Of a stretch of DNA of 64,000 nt, positions 5,893 to 14,380 are shown piece after piece. Under the pieces are notes generated by a model. It made no database searches. It worked only from the letters and a program-made list of their open reading frames with translations, and was not told the origin of the DNA. This DNA is from a virus. Every line of letters starts with the position of its first letter. Position 1 is the stretch's first letter. The translations under genes and the position numbers were made by a program. The DNA lies in IMG/VR virus record IMGVR_UViG_3300043811_000021, positions 62,001-126,000 of that record; one strand, 5' to 3'.

Positions 5893-6231
5893 ATGGAAAT
5901 TTGGTATGAAGCACATCTCACTTCTGGGATCATAGAAAAAGTTGAGGTTGAGAAGTTTACCGCCAATAACGTGTGGGTAAAGCGCGGCTACCAATACGTG
6001 AAACAGTGCAAGCGAGAAGATGCGTATACCAAATTCTGCCCAACTTTTGAAGAGGCATGGGAAGTATGTTTTCGTTATCTAAGTAAAAAGCAGGTAGATG
6101 CTCTCGAAGAACTCACTGAAACCCAAAAGAGATTGACTATCCTCGGCCTGCACTATAAAACAGATACATTACCCGAACCTCCAAAGTACGATACTCTGTT
6201 TGTCTTTACAGATGAAATGATTGAAGGATAA
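5893..6231 (+). CDS. Hypothetical protein, first gene of the rightward arm
   Basis: A 112-residue protein. The ATG follows GGGGAGA by 4 nt and lies downstream of the predicted transcription start; an in-frame GTG at 5872 would overlap the promoter. The sequence mixes a β-rich N-terminal half (IWYEAHLTSGIIEKVEVEKF) with a helical second half. No family is recognised. It ends 1 nt before the glycosyltransferase start. Confidence 0.68.
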   Translation: MEIWYEAHLTSGIIEKVEVEKFTANNVWVKRGYQYVKQCKREDAYTKFCPTFEEAWEVCFRYLSKKQVDALEELTETQKRLTILGLHYKTDTLPEPPKYDTLFVFTDEMIEG

Positions 6232-6232
6232 A

Positions 6233-7486
6233 ATGACAGAACGTAAAAACCTGTTAATTATCTCCGATGCCGTCGCAGCCTCAACAGGTCTTGCAAGGGT
6301 AGCCCGCGATCTAGCTGTCAGAATCAACACAAATCTGAGTGATGTTTACCGCATAGCAACAGCAGGGTTTGGCTCCGCTGGTTCGTCCAAGTTCCCGTGG
6401 CATCAGTACTTTTTAGAAGGCGTTTCCGACTGGGTTATCCCAACAATCCGTGAGATTATAGAAGATTTCGCAGGGGATGAAAAGTGTATTGTCCTTTTCA
6501 TCTGGGATGCTTCCCGCCTTGGCTGGTTTTCCCAACCTGACCGCATCGGCTCTGAGTCCTTAGCAAAGTTCCCCGGCCTAAAAGAATGGCTTCGTACTGC
6601 CAATATAGAAAGATGGACATATTCTCCAATCGATGCTTCTGGTCCTAACGACAGATTATCTTTTCCTCTAGGCTTAACTCTTGCGGGGTTTGACCGTATA
6701 TTAGCCTATGGAGATTTTGGAGAAGGAGTAATACGCAGGACTTTGGGAGAAGACGAATCTAATAAAAGGCATTTGACATGGCTCCCCCACGGCATCGATA
6801 CGTCAGTTTTTTATCCGCGTGACAGGTCAGCGTCTAGGCTATTTTTTCTTGAAAATACCAAAGCACAAACGATTCTCTCCATGTTTGGCGTTCCGGGTGT
6901 TGTTACTTCTCCTCTAGAAGAGGATGAGGTTTTGATCGGCGCAGTTGCTACAAATCAGCAGAGAAAGGACTGGACCTTAGCGATTGAAACCTGCGCAATT
7001 TTATCTCGCGATAGGAAGATCAGACTATGGATTCACACAGATTCTCTTGAGAGAGCGTGGAGTCTACCAAATCTCCTTATCGATTACGGTCTCATCGACA
7101 GAACGGTTATTTCATTAGGTCAGATTACAGACGAGAACCTAGCGATGGCTTACTCTGCGTGTGACATTACTTTAGGACCGGGAGCGGAAGGTTTCGGATT
7201 TCCTCTCGCAGAATCTTTGGCTTGTGGTACTCCGCTGGTAACAGGCTCTTACGCAGGGGCGAATGATTTTGTTCCGAAATGGTATCTAGTCGATCCTATT
7301 GGCTTTAGATATGAAGGGTCTTATTCTTGCAAACGTCCTGTGTATAATGCAAATGATTGGGCAAACAGAGCGGACTCATTGCTGTCTCGTCCTTGGCTTC
7401 GATCTGAGACTTCCTTACCTGATAGGATTGATTGGAATGTAAACTGGATTGCATGGGAGAAGTATCTTCGGGAGGCTGCTAAATGA
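6233..7486 (+). CDS. GT-B fold glycosyltransferase (GT4-like)
   Basis: A 417-residue protein with a Rossmann-like N-terminal half (LLIISDAVAASTGLARVARD) and the GT4-type nucleotide-sugar region EGFGFPLAESLACGTPLVTG followed by AGANDFV near residues 315-345. PHGIDTSVFYP at about 195 is the usual GT4 hinge motif. It should transfer a sugar from an NDP-sugar to an unknown acceptor in the cytoplasm. The ATG at 6233 follows GAAGGA; an upstream TTG is less likely. It heads a cassette with two more glycosyltransferases, a methyltransferase and a radical SAM enzyme. Confidence 0.88.
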   Translation: MTERKNLLIISDAVAASTGLARVARDLAVRINTNLSDVYRIATAGFGSAGSSKFPWHQYFLEGVSDWVIPTIREIIEDFAGDEKCIVLFIWDASRLGWFSQPDRIGSESLAKFPGLKEWLRTANIERWTYSPIDASGPNDRLSFPLGLTLAGFDRILAYGDFGEGVIRRTLGEDESNKRHLTWLPHGIDTSVFYPRDRSASRLFFLENTKAQTILSMFGVPGVVTSPLEEDEVLIGAVATNQQRKDWTLAIETCAILSRDRKIRLWIHTDSLERAWSLPNLLIDYGLIDRTVISLGQITDENLAMAYSACDITLGPGAEGFGFPLAESLACGTPLVTGSYAGANDFVPKWYLVDPIGFRYEGSYSCKRPVYNANDWANRADSLLSRPWLRSETSLPDRIDWNVNWIAWEKYLREAAK

Positions 7487-7569
7487 GCAAAGAGTTCTGG
7501 GAGATCATGTGTTTTGCCTGCTGGGGTGGGTTGTTGATCTATATAATTCTCGATAGGAGAGGTAGATGA
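7483..7569 (+). CDS. 28-residue membrane peptide
   Basis: A short frame starting with ATGA overlap on the glycosyltransferase stop, preceded by GGAGG at 7 nt. It encodes MSKEFWEIMCFACWGG followed by LLIYIILDRRGR, one hydrophobic segment with a basic end. Its stop overlaps the next start. The tight overlaps and ribosome binding site support translation; the function is unknown. Confidence 0.5.
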   Translation: MSKEFWEIMCFACWGGLLIYIILDRRGR

Positions 7570-7901
7570 TGCTAAGACTCCCTTATCCGCAAGTAATCCG
7601 TAAGCGCCCACGCAGATTCCATAGATTCCAGCCTATCATTTCGTTAATGAATGAGTACAACGATTGCGGTGTCTGCGATGAATGCATGGCGAACTTCGTA
7701 GCTCAAGTGGAGTACGAGCGTCCGGGTCATACATGGACTGTAATTGAAGGAAAATTGGTTTATATGGAGGATTTGGTCGCTACCTCTATGCTGGGCAGAC
7801 CACTAACCCCTAATGAGCAGGTTGTGCATAAAGATTCAAATCCAAGTAACAATAATCGCGCTAATCTTGAAATAGTCAAAATCAATAGTGATGCTATATG
7901 A
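7566..7901 (+). CDS. HNH_3-like endonuclease/DNA-binding protein
   Basis: A 111-residue protein. An N-terminal CGVCDEC cluster is followed by VVHKDSNPSNNNRANLEIVK, which fits the HNH_3 core (His, Asp, Asn-Asn, Asn-Leu) of small phage homing-type nucleases. The length is short for the family. It lies inside the glycosyltransferase cassette with 4 nt overlaps on both sides, so it is integrated in the operon rather than free-standing. Cleavage activity is inferred. Confidence 0.68.
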   Translation: MMLRLPYPQVIRKRPRRFHRFQPIISLMNEYNDCGVCDECMANFVAQVEYERPGHTWTVIEGKLVYMEDLVATSMLGRPLTPNEQVVHKDSNPSNNNRANLEIVKINSDAI

Positions 7902-8581
7902 AAGATGTAATCGTGATTTCAGCGATAACTGAACGTCGTCACATGATCGATGAATACGAAGATCAACTTGAGGCGTCTGGAATTGAATTCCATTTAGAGC
8001 CAATATCTCTAGAGAATGGAATCGTATCAATTACAGCCAGATGGAAGTTTGAACATATCGCCAAAATGTGTGAAAAGTTCTCTGAATACCAAAAAATCAT
8101 TTTCACAGATGCATGGGATGTTTTATTTTTCGGGACAAAAGAGGATTTATTGCGAAATATACCTGCTGGACCCCTAGTAAGCGCGGAGAGAAACCTTTGG
8201 CCAGAAGAGAATCTGGATTTCAGGCGTACACTCCGTAGCCCGTGGCGGTACTGCAATGCTGGAATGATGTGCGGTTCCCCTAGTGATTTCTTTGAATGGA
8301 CAGATCATGAACTTTCTATGCCAAATCTCGATTTAATGGAGCAAGCATATCTGAATCGCAAGATTGCAAGTGGCTCCTATGGGTTTAATCTCGATATTTA
8401 CACGTCACTTTTCTATACTGTCTCCTGCGATAGAGAGGATGGATCACTGCGCCTAAAGAACGGAAAACTGTGGAATTCCAAGTTCGATACATATCCTCAG
8501 TTCTTCCACTTTTCAGGGAAATGCTCCTCTGTCCCTTTTCGCGCTATGCTTAGAGGGATGGTTGACTCTCTTGTAGTGTGA
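7898..8581 (+). CDS. PLOD/procollagen-type glycosyltransferase domain protein
   Basis: A 227-residue protein with KIIFTDAWDVLFFG (a D-x-x-D metal/nucleotide motif at about residues 67-80), RYCNAGMMCGSPSDFFEW (about 114-131) and FNLDIYTSLFYT, the order seen in PLOD-like and related GT domains found in large phages and viruses. It probably transfers glucose or galactose to an unknown acceptor. It is the second glycosyltransferase of the cassette and overlaps its upstream neighbour by ATGA. Confidence 0.78.
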   Translation: MKDVIVISAITERRHMIDEYEDQLEASGIEFHLEPISLENGIVSITARWKFEHIAKMCEKFSEYQKIIFTDAWDVLFFGTKEDLLRNIPAGPLVSAERNLWPEENLDFRRTLRSPWRYCNAGMMCGSPSDFFEWTDHELSMPNLDLMEQAYLNRKIASGSYGFNLDIYTSLFYTVSCDREDGSLRLKNGKLWNSKFDTYPQFFHFSGKCSSVPFRAMLRGMVDSLVV

Positions 8582-8606
8582 TGTAAAATGAGAATAAGGA
8601 GAAATA

Positions 8607-8909
8607 ATGGCTTTTCAGTATAACAACATTTCAGTAGACGATGCTCACATTAACGTGGACCTAACAGCGGACGGAACAAGTTCTTCTGTTTCGGTTCAAA
8701 TACCGACCGCTCTTCTCCACTTCCTTCAGATTGACGGGATTGGGTTTCCTTCTATAGTCGGTGCTCCGCCTACGTTTTCTTCAGAGATAGACTTCACTTC
8801 AATAACATTCAACTTCGACACCGGAGTTTTATCATTTTCTCTTAGCTCTGCTCCATCCTCTGGACAGCTTTGCGCACTAAGCCTAGTCTACGGGTACACG
8901 GCGAACTAG
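8607..8909 (+). CDS. Ser/Thr-rich β-type small protein
   Basis: A 100-residue protein with a good AAGGAG site. About 16 Ser and 8 Thr residues alternate with hydrophobics in a β-strand pattern (SITFNFDTGVLSFSLSSAP). There are no catalytic motifs, signal peptide or membrane segment. It looks like a structural or surface domain and stands out among the enzymes around it. One possibility is that it is the acceptor of the sugars added by the neighbouring enzymes; this is a guess from position and composition. Confidence 0.7.
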   Translation: MAFQYNNISVDDAHINVDLTADGTSSSVSVQIPTALLHFLQIDGIGFPSIVGAPPTFSSEIDFTSITFNFDTGVLSFSLSSAPSSGQLCALSLVYGYTAN

Positions 8910-8933
8910 ATCAAAGCAATCGGAGAGTTAACA

Positions 8934-9473
8934 ATGAACATTGAACGAGCAATCTCAACATGCGGGTGGATGTCAGAGGACGAATTATCCTACCTTGCGA
9001 GATGTGCAAGTAAGAGCGGTTCCATCGTTGAAATAGGAAGCTGGAAGGGTAGAAGCACTCTCGCTCTTGCTTGCAATACTCCGGGTATTGTCTACGCGGT
9101 AGACACATGGAAAGGAACAGAGCAGCAAGGAGATGAACTTAGTCTGCACGAAGAAGGATGGCTTCTTGAAGAGTTCAAACGAAATACGACAAACATTGAC
9201 AACATAGTTATATGCGAAGGGCCATCTGCGGAGATAGCAAAGCAAATGAGAGGTCACACTTTCGACATGATCTTTATCGACGGATACCACACATATGAGG
9301 GTGTGAAAGATGACATCCTTTCGTGGACTCCTATGCTGAAAACTGGTGGTATTCTATGCGGTCATGATTATATACCCCCATATTGGGACGGTCTTCTTAG
9401 GGCGGTCCATGAATTAGTACCTAATTTCCGCGTTGTAAAAGGGACCACTATCTGGACTACAGAAGAGGTATAA
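8934..9473 (+). CDS. Class I SAM-dependent methyltransferase (Methyltransf_24-like)
   Basis: A 179-residue protein. IVEIGSWKGRSTLALACNTP (about residues 32-51) is the SAM-binding motif I, VYAVDTWKG the motif II acid region, and FDMIFIDGYHTYEGVKDDI followed by LKTGGILCGHDYIPPYW the Methyltransf_24 signature. Such enzymes are often found in glycan and O-antigen modification clusters, and it lies between glycosyltransferases here. Substrate unknown. Confidence 0.88.
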   Translation: MNIERAISTCGWMSEDELSYLARCASKSGSIVEIGSWKGRSTLALACNTPGIVYAVDTWKGTEQQGDELSLHEEGWLLEEFKRNTTNIDNIVICEGPSAEIAKQMRGHTFDMIFIDGYHTYEGVKDDILSWTPMLKTGGILCGHDYIPPYWDGLLRAVHELVPNFRVVKGTTIWTTEEV

Positions 9474-9474
9474 A

Positions 9475-10926
9475 TTGAGAGTATGTTTAATCTCGCCGCC
9501 TTCTCCTTTTGAATTAGACGAAAGAGTTTTCTGTGCCCTCGGAATACTTAAAATAGCCTCTGTTCTCGAAAGAGAAGGCCACCAAGTAGATCATATCGAT
9601 CTGTCTGGAGTAGAGAATTTTGAGGAGGCAGTTCGCGACTATTCAGGAGATGCGAAGGTTTTTGGAATAACGTCTACTACTCCGCAATTTCCGTCTGCTG
9701 TCCGAGTTACTAACGTTCTTCGAGAAGTTCCAGGAAGAAAAGTTATACTTGGAGGTCCGCATCCAACCTTGCTGCACTCAGCTTATAAAAGAGAGAAACA
9801 TAGAGCAGATGAACCGTTTCTTAGAATGCTTAAGCAGTTCGATGTGGTGGTAGCCGGTGACGGAGAAGATGCGATATTTTCCGCTATATCTCCATTCTCT
9901 CGTGGAGTAATTGATGCTGACGATCCTAAATCTCCTATGTGGCAAACATCGCAAAAGTTCACTGATTCTCCTTGGCCAGCACGTCATCTAGTAGACTTGG
10001 ATACTTACCATTACTCAATTGATGGCGCAAGGGCACTTCATTTAATTTCACAACTTGGCTGTCCAATGGCATGTTTCTTCTGTGCAGGGAGAAACTCATC
10101 CATGCTGCGTAGGATACGTAATAGACCTCCAGAGAATGTTATATCTGAGATTCTATATCTTCATAAGACATATGGGTATACTGGTTTCAACTTCTTTGAC
10201 GATGAATTGAATATCAACAAAAGCATGGTCGATCTTATGCGCAAGCTAAGACAGGAGTCTGACCGCCTTGGGGTTGAATGGAAATTACGAGGATTCGTAA
10301 AAGCTGAGCTATTTACCGAGGAGCAGGCTAAGGTTATGTATGATGCTGGATTTCGCTGGATTCTCACAGGTTTTGAGTCTGGATCGGAACGTATCCTCGT
10401 TAATATCCACAAAAATGCGACACGCGCAGACAATACTCGCTGTATGGAACTCGCACATTCTCACGGATTGAAAGTAAAAGCCCTTATGTCTATCGGACAT
10501 GCAGGGGAAAGCTACGATACTATAAATGAAACATACGAATGGCTTCTGGAAACTAAGCCCGATGAGTTAGACGTGACAGTTATCACTCCATACCCCGGAA
10601 GCCCTTATTGGGATGATGCTGAAGAAGTCGGCAGTGGAGTATGGAAGTTTGTTTCTGCTAAGACTGGCGATGCCCTATACATGAACAACGTAGATTTCAC
10701 GGAGACTGCCGACTACTATAAAGGCATTCCTGGAGAATATGTGAGCCATGTATGGACAGACCACATATCCGCAGAAGAGTTAGTGGTGCAGAGAGATTGG
10801 CTTGAGAAAGAGTCAAAGTCTAAACTCGGTATCAAGATGATTTCTCCTGTTCCGGCAATGCACTTTGAGCATTCTATGGGGATGTCGCCACAGATTCTTA
10901 GAAGTTCAATAACTGAGGGGGTATAG
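9475..10926 (+). CDS. Cobalamin-binding-domain radical SAM protein
   Basis: A 483-residue protein. The N-terminal part MRVCLISPPSPFELDERV through KVILGGPHPTLLH (about residues 1-103) is a B12-binding-like Rossmann domain. C196, C200 and C203 in LGCPMACFFCAGR form the CxxxCxxC motif for the 4Fe-4S cluster, followed by a TIM-barrel with FNFFDDELNINKS and TGFESGSERIL. A TTG start is chosen because MRVCLI is the typical beginning of the family and GAGG lies 7 nt upstream. Class B radical SAM enzymes often methylate unreactive carbons; the substrate here is unknown. Its place in the cassette suggests sugar or cofactor modification. Confidence 0.9.
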   Translation: MRVCLISPPSPFELDERVFCALGILKIASVLEREGHQVDHIDLSGVENFEEAVRDYSGDAKVFGITSTTPQFPSAVRVTNVLREVPGRKVILGGPHPTLLHSAYKREKHRADEPFLRMLKQFDVVVAGDGEDAIFSAISPFSRGVIDADDPKSPMWQTSQKFTDSPWPARHLVDLDTYHYSIDGARALHLISQLGCPMACFFCAGRNSSMLRRIRNRPPENVISEILYLHKTYGYTGFNFFDDELNINKSMVDLMRKLRQESDRLGVEWKLRGFVKAELFTEEQAKVMYDAGFRWILTGFESGSERILVNIHKNATRADNTRCMELAHSHGLKVKALMSIGHAGESYDTINETYEWLLETKPDELDVTVITPYPGSPYWDDAEEVGSGVWKFVSAKTGDALYMNNVDFTETADYYKGIPGEYVSHVWTDHISAEELVVQRDWLEKESKSKLGIKMISPVPAMHFEHSMGMSPQILRSSITEGV

Positions 10927-11567
10927 TGTTCGATTCATTTGAAGTAGGGATACCGTTTGTCAACCGGGAAGATTTACTTAAAAACGCAGTCAGCAGCATC
11001 CAATCGATATGGGATAACACGGTAATCATCGATAACTCAGATGAAGGATTGAATCCTGATGACTGGATGGTAAAAATACTCAGACCTCCAGTTCCTCTTA
11101 GCGCGAGTCAGTCATTCAACTGGCTGAGAAAAAGGGCGATTAATTCAGGAAATTATGCGTGGGGATTCCTTCATAACGATGCGGTTGCTGGAGATGAGAC
11201 CGCAGATAAATTTGTTGATCTTCTTGAACAGCTAAAGAACGAGAATAGAAACTGGGGTGTAGCCTTCTCTCACTATGACACTTTTGCCTTTTACTCGACA
11301 GCAATGGAAATCGCTACAGGTCCGTGGGACGTAGCTCTCCCGCAATATTTCACCGACAATGACAAGTACCGCCGTTCCACCTTAGCTGGATTTGAAGTAA
11401 TTGAAAGTGGACTTCACGTAGATCATGTCGGTAGCCAAACTATCAACAGCGACCCTGTGTGGAAGTTAAAAAATTCAGTAACATTTCCACTGTATGGATC
11501 GTATTATGCTTCCAAGTGGGGCGGAAGTCCGGGAAACGAAACGTATCTTACTCCTTTTAATAGATGA
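10926..11567 (+). CDS. GT-A fold glycosyltransferase (GT2-like)
   Basis: A 213-residue protein starting with GTG, one base overlapping the previous stop. FEVGIPFVNREDLLKNAVSS is the GT2-type N-terminus, VIIDNSDEG the first loop, and GFLHNDAVAG (about residues 78-87) replaces the DxD motif with HND. Later FTDNDKYRRSTLAGFEVIE fits an acceptor-site helix. It is the last enzyme of the modification cassette. The shortened length and altered DxD make the exact family uncertain. Confidence 0.75.
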   Translation: MFDSFEVGIPFVNREDLLKNAVSSIQSIWDNTVIIDNSDEGLNPDDWMVKILRPPVPLSASQSFNWLRKRAINSGNYAWGFLHNDAVAGDETADKFVDLLEQLKNENRNWGVAFSHYDTFAFYSTAMEIATGPWDVALPQYFTDNDKYRRSTLAGFEVIESGLHVDHVGSQTINSDPVWKLKNSVTFPLYGSYYASKWGGSPGNETYLTPFNR

Positions 11568-11746
11568 TGTTCTTTCATACTGCCGAACAAATCGCTCTAT
11601 GGGCTGCTGAGAAAGCCTCGCGTGAGGGATCGTACCGGATTCCAGAGGAGAAGCTGTTTGTCATGCTCGAACTGGTACGACAGAACTATTATCACGTCAT
11701 TTCGCCGGAAATAGAAGATGCTTGCAGAAAAACCGCTGGGATTTAA
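11564..11746 (+). CDS. Small hypothetical protein
   Basis: A 60-residue helical protein whose ATG overlaps the glycosyltransferase stop (ATGA). It has no recognisable motif. Operon position and overlap support expression. Confidence 0.55.
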   Translation: MMFFHTAEQIALWAAEKASREGSYRIPEEKLFVMLELVRQNYYHVISPEIEDACRKTAGI

Positions 11747-11796
11747 TTCTTGCATTGAGGCGCAGGATAATGTAAGATTGTTGAATTGGAGGACAG

Positions 11797-12075
11797 ATGA
11801 AGCATATCTGGGACGCAATCATCGCAAGGATAGTCTACTGGATTATTCCTAAGCCAAAGGAAGTTCTAAAACCAGGAATCTGCACATGCACTCATGCCCG
11901 CCATGCGCACGTTAACGGGAAAGGGAGATGTGTCGCAGAGTTTCCTCCAAAAGGAAGTCGGCCTAAGTGTTACTGCGCTTGCCAAATATTTATCCTAGAC
12001 GACGATGATGACGATGGTGGTGGGTTGCCTGATACACCTAGTCCTGAACTGCTTGAAAGCTGGTTTGCGAAATGA
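11797..12075 (+). CDS. Cys/His-rich small protein with Asp run
   Basis: A 92-residue protein preceded by GGAGG. After a hydrophobic/amphipathic start (IIARIVYWIIPK) it has CTCTHARHAHV...GRC and KCYCACQIF, a Cys/His arrangement (CxCxH...C...CxCxC) seen in small phage and actinobacterial proteins and probably zinc-binding. Then comes a run of six Asp residues (DDDDDDGGG). Function unknown. Confidence 0.65.
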   Translation: MKHIWDAIIARIVYWIIPKPKEVLKPGICTCTHARHAHVNGKGRCVAEFPPKGSRPKCYCACQIFILDDDDDDGGGLPDTPSPELLESWFAK

Positions 12076-12518
12076 ATTACCCAAACCAGCTTTACGTCGC
12101 CTTTGATGTTTGTGGGAACCCTTTTGCTGTGTCTCCATCTAAGGAAGATTTCTACTATCACGACCCAGAACGGATTAAGGATTATTTCAGTGAAGCAGTT
12201 ACTGGAGTTTTGGCTGATGGAAAAGTGAACTTAATGATCGAAGTTAATGATCTAAACTCAGAAAACGACAAACTTCGTGGTCTACTAGCCAAAGGCCAAG
12301 GTGATTGCGTCTACTGTGGTCTACCAGCAGAAGATATTGCAAGGTGTGCTCATGGTTTTCCGGGATGCGCTAGGATGGATGACATTGTGAATGCGCATGA
12401 GACAGCCAAGGACCAAGAGATTTTCGAGTTAAAGGGAATTATTTCAGGATTGCAGGATATTGACTCTGGAAGAGTGAAGTCATTCGATGACATTCAGAAA
12501 GGTCTACAAGATGGATGA
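12072..12518 (+). CDS. Hypothetical protein with four-Cys zinc site
   Basis: A 148-residue protein. A middle helix (VNLMIEVNDLNSENDKLRGL) looks coiled-coil, followed by CVYCGLPAEDIARCAHGFPGC, a probable zinc site. No family is recognised. It overlaps the preceding gene by 4 nt and the next by 8 nt. Confidence 0.65.
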   Translation: MNYPNQLYVAFDVCGNPFAVSPSKEDFYYHDPERIKDYFSEAVTGVLADGKVNLMIEVNDLNSENDKLRGLLAKGQGDCVYCGLPAEDIARCAHGFPGCARMDDIVNAHETAKDQEIFELKGIISGLQDIDSGRVKSFDDIQKGLQDG

Positions 12519-12825
12519 TGCTCCTGAAAATATACTTGGTATCTCTCAAAAAGAAAATCAGCGCCGTCAGAATTATCAACGCGCAGAGGCGTTCCTACGA
12601 TGGAAATTTGGTAACAACTACTACCATATAGAAGACTCCATTCGAGGCTCAGGCGAAGATTGGCCTTCACTATTTGTTGAATTTGTAGAGCGGGTAGAGG
12701 CTGATCTATTGTCTAGGATGCAGTATATTGAGCAAGCGCATTGGGACACGGTAATGATGAAGAAAATGATGGATGGGGTGACGTTGAGTGTGGATGATTT
12801 TTCTATCGGGAAGGAGATTAAATAA
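12511..12825 (+). CDS. Hypothetical protein
   Basis: A 104-residue protein. The ATG at 12511 follows AAAGG by 8 nt; the in-frame ATG at 12487 lies inside the upstream gene and has no site. The sequence is helical and charged, with a Met-rich stretch (TVMMKKMMDGV). The stop overlaps the next ATG. Confidence 0.6.
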   Translation: MDDAPENILGISQKENQRRQNYQRAEAFLRWKFGNNYYHIEDSIRGSGEDWPSLFVEFVERVEADLLSRMQYIEQAHWDTVMMKKMMDGVTLSVDDFSIGKEIK

Positions 12826-13487
12826 TGAAGGCCAAAGACCTTATCAAATTATTACAAGACGAAGACCCTACAGGCGAAATCGAGTGCTGTATAGCAAACT
12901 CTGACATCCTATCTGTCCACACGGAACCAGCGTACTTGGATGGTAGACTCCAAATACTTGAGAGAGACCATTCACTTGATCCTTACTACAACATCATCGG
13001 GGCTAAAAGAACATGCAGAGGAAATAAGATCGTAATAACTCCATACTCAATTGACGATTATATAACCAACGACCCTGAGATCGCCAAGATAGATTACTCC
13101 GAAGTTGGGAGTGAGTCTTCTGCGCAGAACTACCGAGAAGCCGACGAAAGAATCCGACAAACTATGATCGCCATTCAGCTAGACGTTACCATAAAAGGAT
13201 TTTTTGAATGGGCATCTGGAATCTTAACCTCACTAAAACCAGACTCTAAACCAAATGAATTCAAGGGTTACTGCTCTGAGTTTTTTGTTAAAAATAGGAC
13301 TCTTCTTGAGGCGTATCCAGAATTACCTACAAGACAAGAAAAACATGGAGATCAAACTTATACAGTACATGCAAGTGTAAGAGAACGAGAGATTGCTCAC
13401 TGGAATAACGTAATAGAGTTCTCTCAGAGAACATGGGAGCCGACAATGAGGATTAAAAATGAGTTCAATACGGAGGTTGTAGAATGA
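12825..13487 (+). CDS. Hypothetical protein with phage-type N-terminus MKAKDLIKLLQDEDP
   Basis: A 220-residue protein. The first 20 residues (KDLIKLLQDEDPTGEIECCI) match a small N-terminal unit common in phage proteins that often read MxxxELIxxLxxxDP. The rest has no recognised domain. It sits in a tightly overlapped run of unknown genes at the end of the rightward arm. Confidence 0.66.
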   Translation: MKAKDLIKLLQDEDPTGEIECCIANSDILSVHTEPAYLDGRLQILERDHSLDPYYNIIGAKRTCRGNKIVITPYSIDDYITNDPEIAKIDYSEVGSESSAQNYREADERIRQTMIAIQLDVTIKGFFEWASGILTSLKPDSKPNEFKGYCSEFFVKNRTLLEAYPELPTRQEKHGDQTYTVHASVREREIAHWNNVIEFSQRTWEPTMRIKNEFNTEVVE

Positions 13488-13849
13488 GCGAATCTATCCA
13501 TATTACATCGATCACTCCACCAGAGCAAGGATGGACTATTGCGATGCACTGCCCAATCTGTAAGGAGACGGTGTTTATGTTGTCTCCCTATGCTGCAAAA
13601 CCACAGGATGGTGATTACTGGAAGATGCAAATGTGTGCAGACGATGTTAATGGATTTAAGCATAACATAGAACTTGGAATGAATGGTTCTTATGCTCCAA
13701 TGAACTTAGAGACAAGAAAACCATCATTCATGGTTCTTGATCCTATGTGCCCTCCGAGGTTCCCAAGCGTCTATGAGTATATGTTTTCACTGCCAATCGA
13801 AGAAGCAAAGAGACGGTATCCAGATACGCCGATAGAGGAGAAGAAGTAG
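13484..13849 (+). CDS. Hypothetical protein
   Basis: A 121-residue protein with one CPIC near residue 22 and a later DPMCPPRFPS, perhaps a degenerate zinc site. It starts by a 4 nt overlap with the previous gene. No family is recognised. Confidence 0.6.
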   Translation: MSESIHITSITPPEQGWTIAMHCPICKETVFMLSPYAAKPQDGDYWKMQMCADDVNGFKHNIELGMNGSYAPMNLETRKPSFMVLDPMCPPRFPSVYEYMFSLPIEEAKRRYPDTPIEEKK

Positions 13850-14059
13850 ATGCTGTACCTATGGGAAGATGGCTCAGTACATCGCGTTCCCCCTCCAACG
13901 GAAGAAGATAAGGCTCTATTCAGTTTACTATTTGCGCACCGCAAATTATTTGCAGGAGTTCCCAATGATCGATCTGAAACTGATAAACGATCTTCTGAGC
14001 AGAATCTCCTACAAGCCGGGATGGAATATCTTGATCGAAGAGGAAAGGGTTTTCTATAA
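13850..14059 (+). CDS. Small hypothetical protein overlapping the next gene
   Basis: A 69-residue frame that follows a GAGGAG site. The first 39 residues (MLYLWEDGSVHRVPPPTEED) read like a genuine small phage protein; the last 30 lie inside the next gene in another frame. Either the genes overlap by 95 nt or one start is wrong. Confidence 0.5.
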   Translation: MLYLWEDGSVHRVPPPTEEDKALFSLLFAHRKLFAGVPNDRSETDKRSSEQNLLQAGMEYLDRRGKGFL

Positions 14060-14366
14060 CGGTGACAATAATATAATTGTAAAGTGCATCTACGAAGGTT
14101 ACGAATCTAAAAACGCAGGATTTGAGCCACTATCCTTTGAAAGTGAGCGCGTATCTGAAACCAGAATGAGGATCAACCGCTCTCTTGGAAAGAGCTACAG
14201 ACAAGCAGATAAGTTCTGCTATTACAAAAGGTTTTCAAAGTACCAACTTGAAAACATGCCGCCTGAGCAGATCATCAAATACATCATAGGCGGTACAATC
14301 AAGGAAGCAGAGATGTACGAATTTGATAGGTGGTTTAAGTTTGACGGTGTACCAGTGTTTGAGTAG
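13965..14366 (+). CDS. Hypothetical protein
   Basis: A 133-residue protein. The ATG at 13965 has GCAGGAG 6 nt upstream, better than the frame-start ATG at 13869. It is basic and rich in aromatic residues (FCYYKRFSKYQ). No family is recognised. Confidence 0.6.
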   Translation: MIDLKLINDLLSRISYKPGWNILIEEERVFYNGDNNIIVKCIYEGYESKNAGFEPLSFESERVSETRMRINRSLGKSYRQADKFCYYKRFSKYQLENMPPEQIIKYIIGGTIKEAEMYEFDRWFKFDGVPVFE

Positions 14367-14380
14367 GAAAAGGAGTATAT

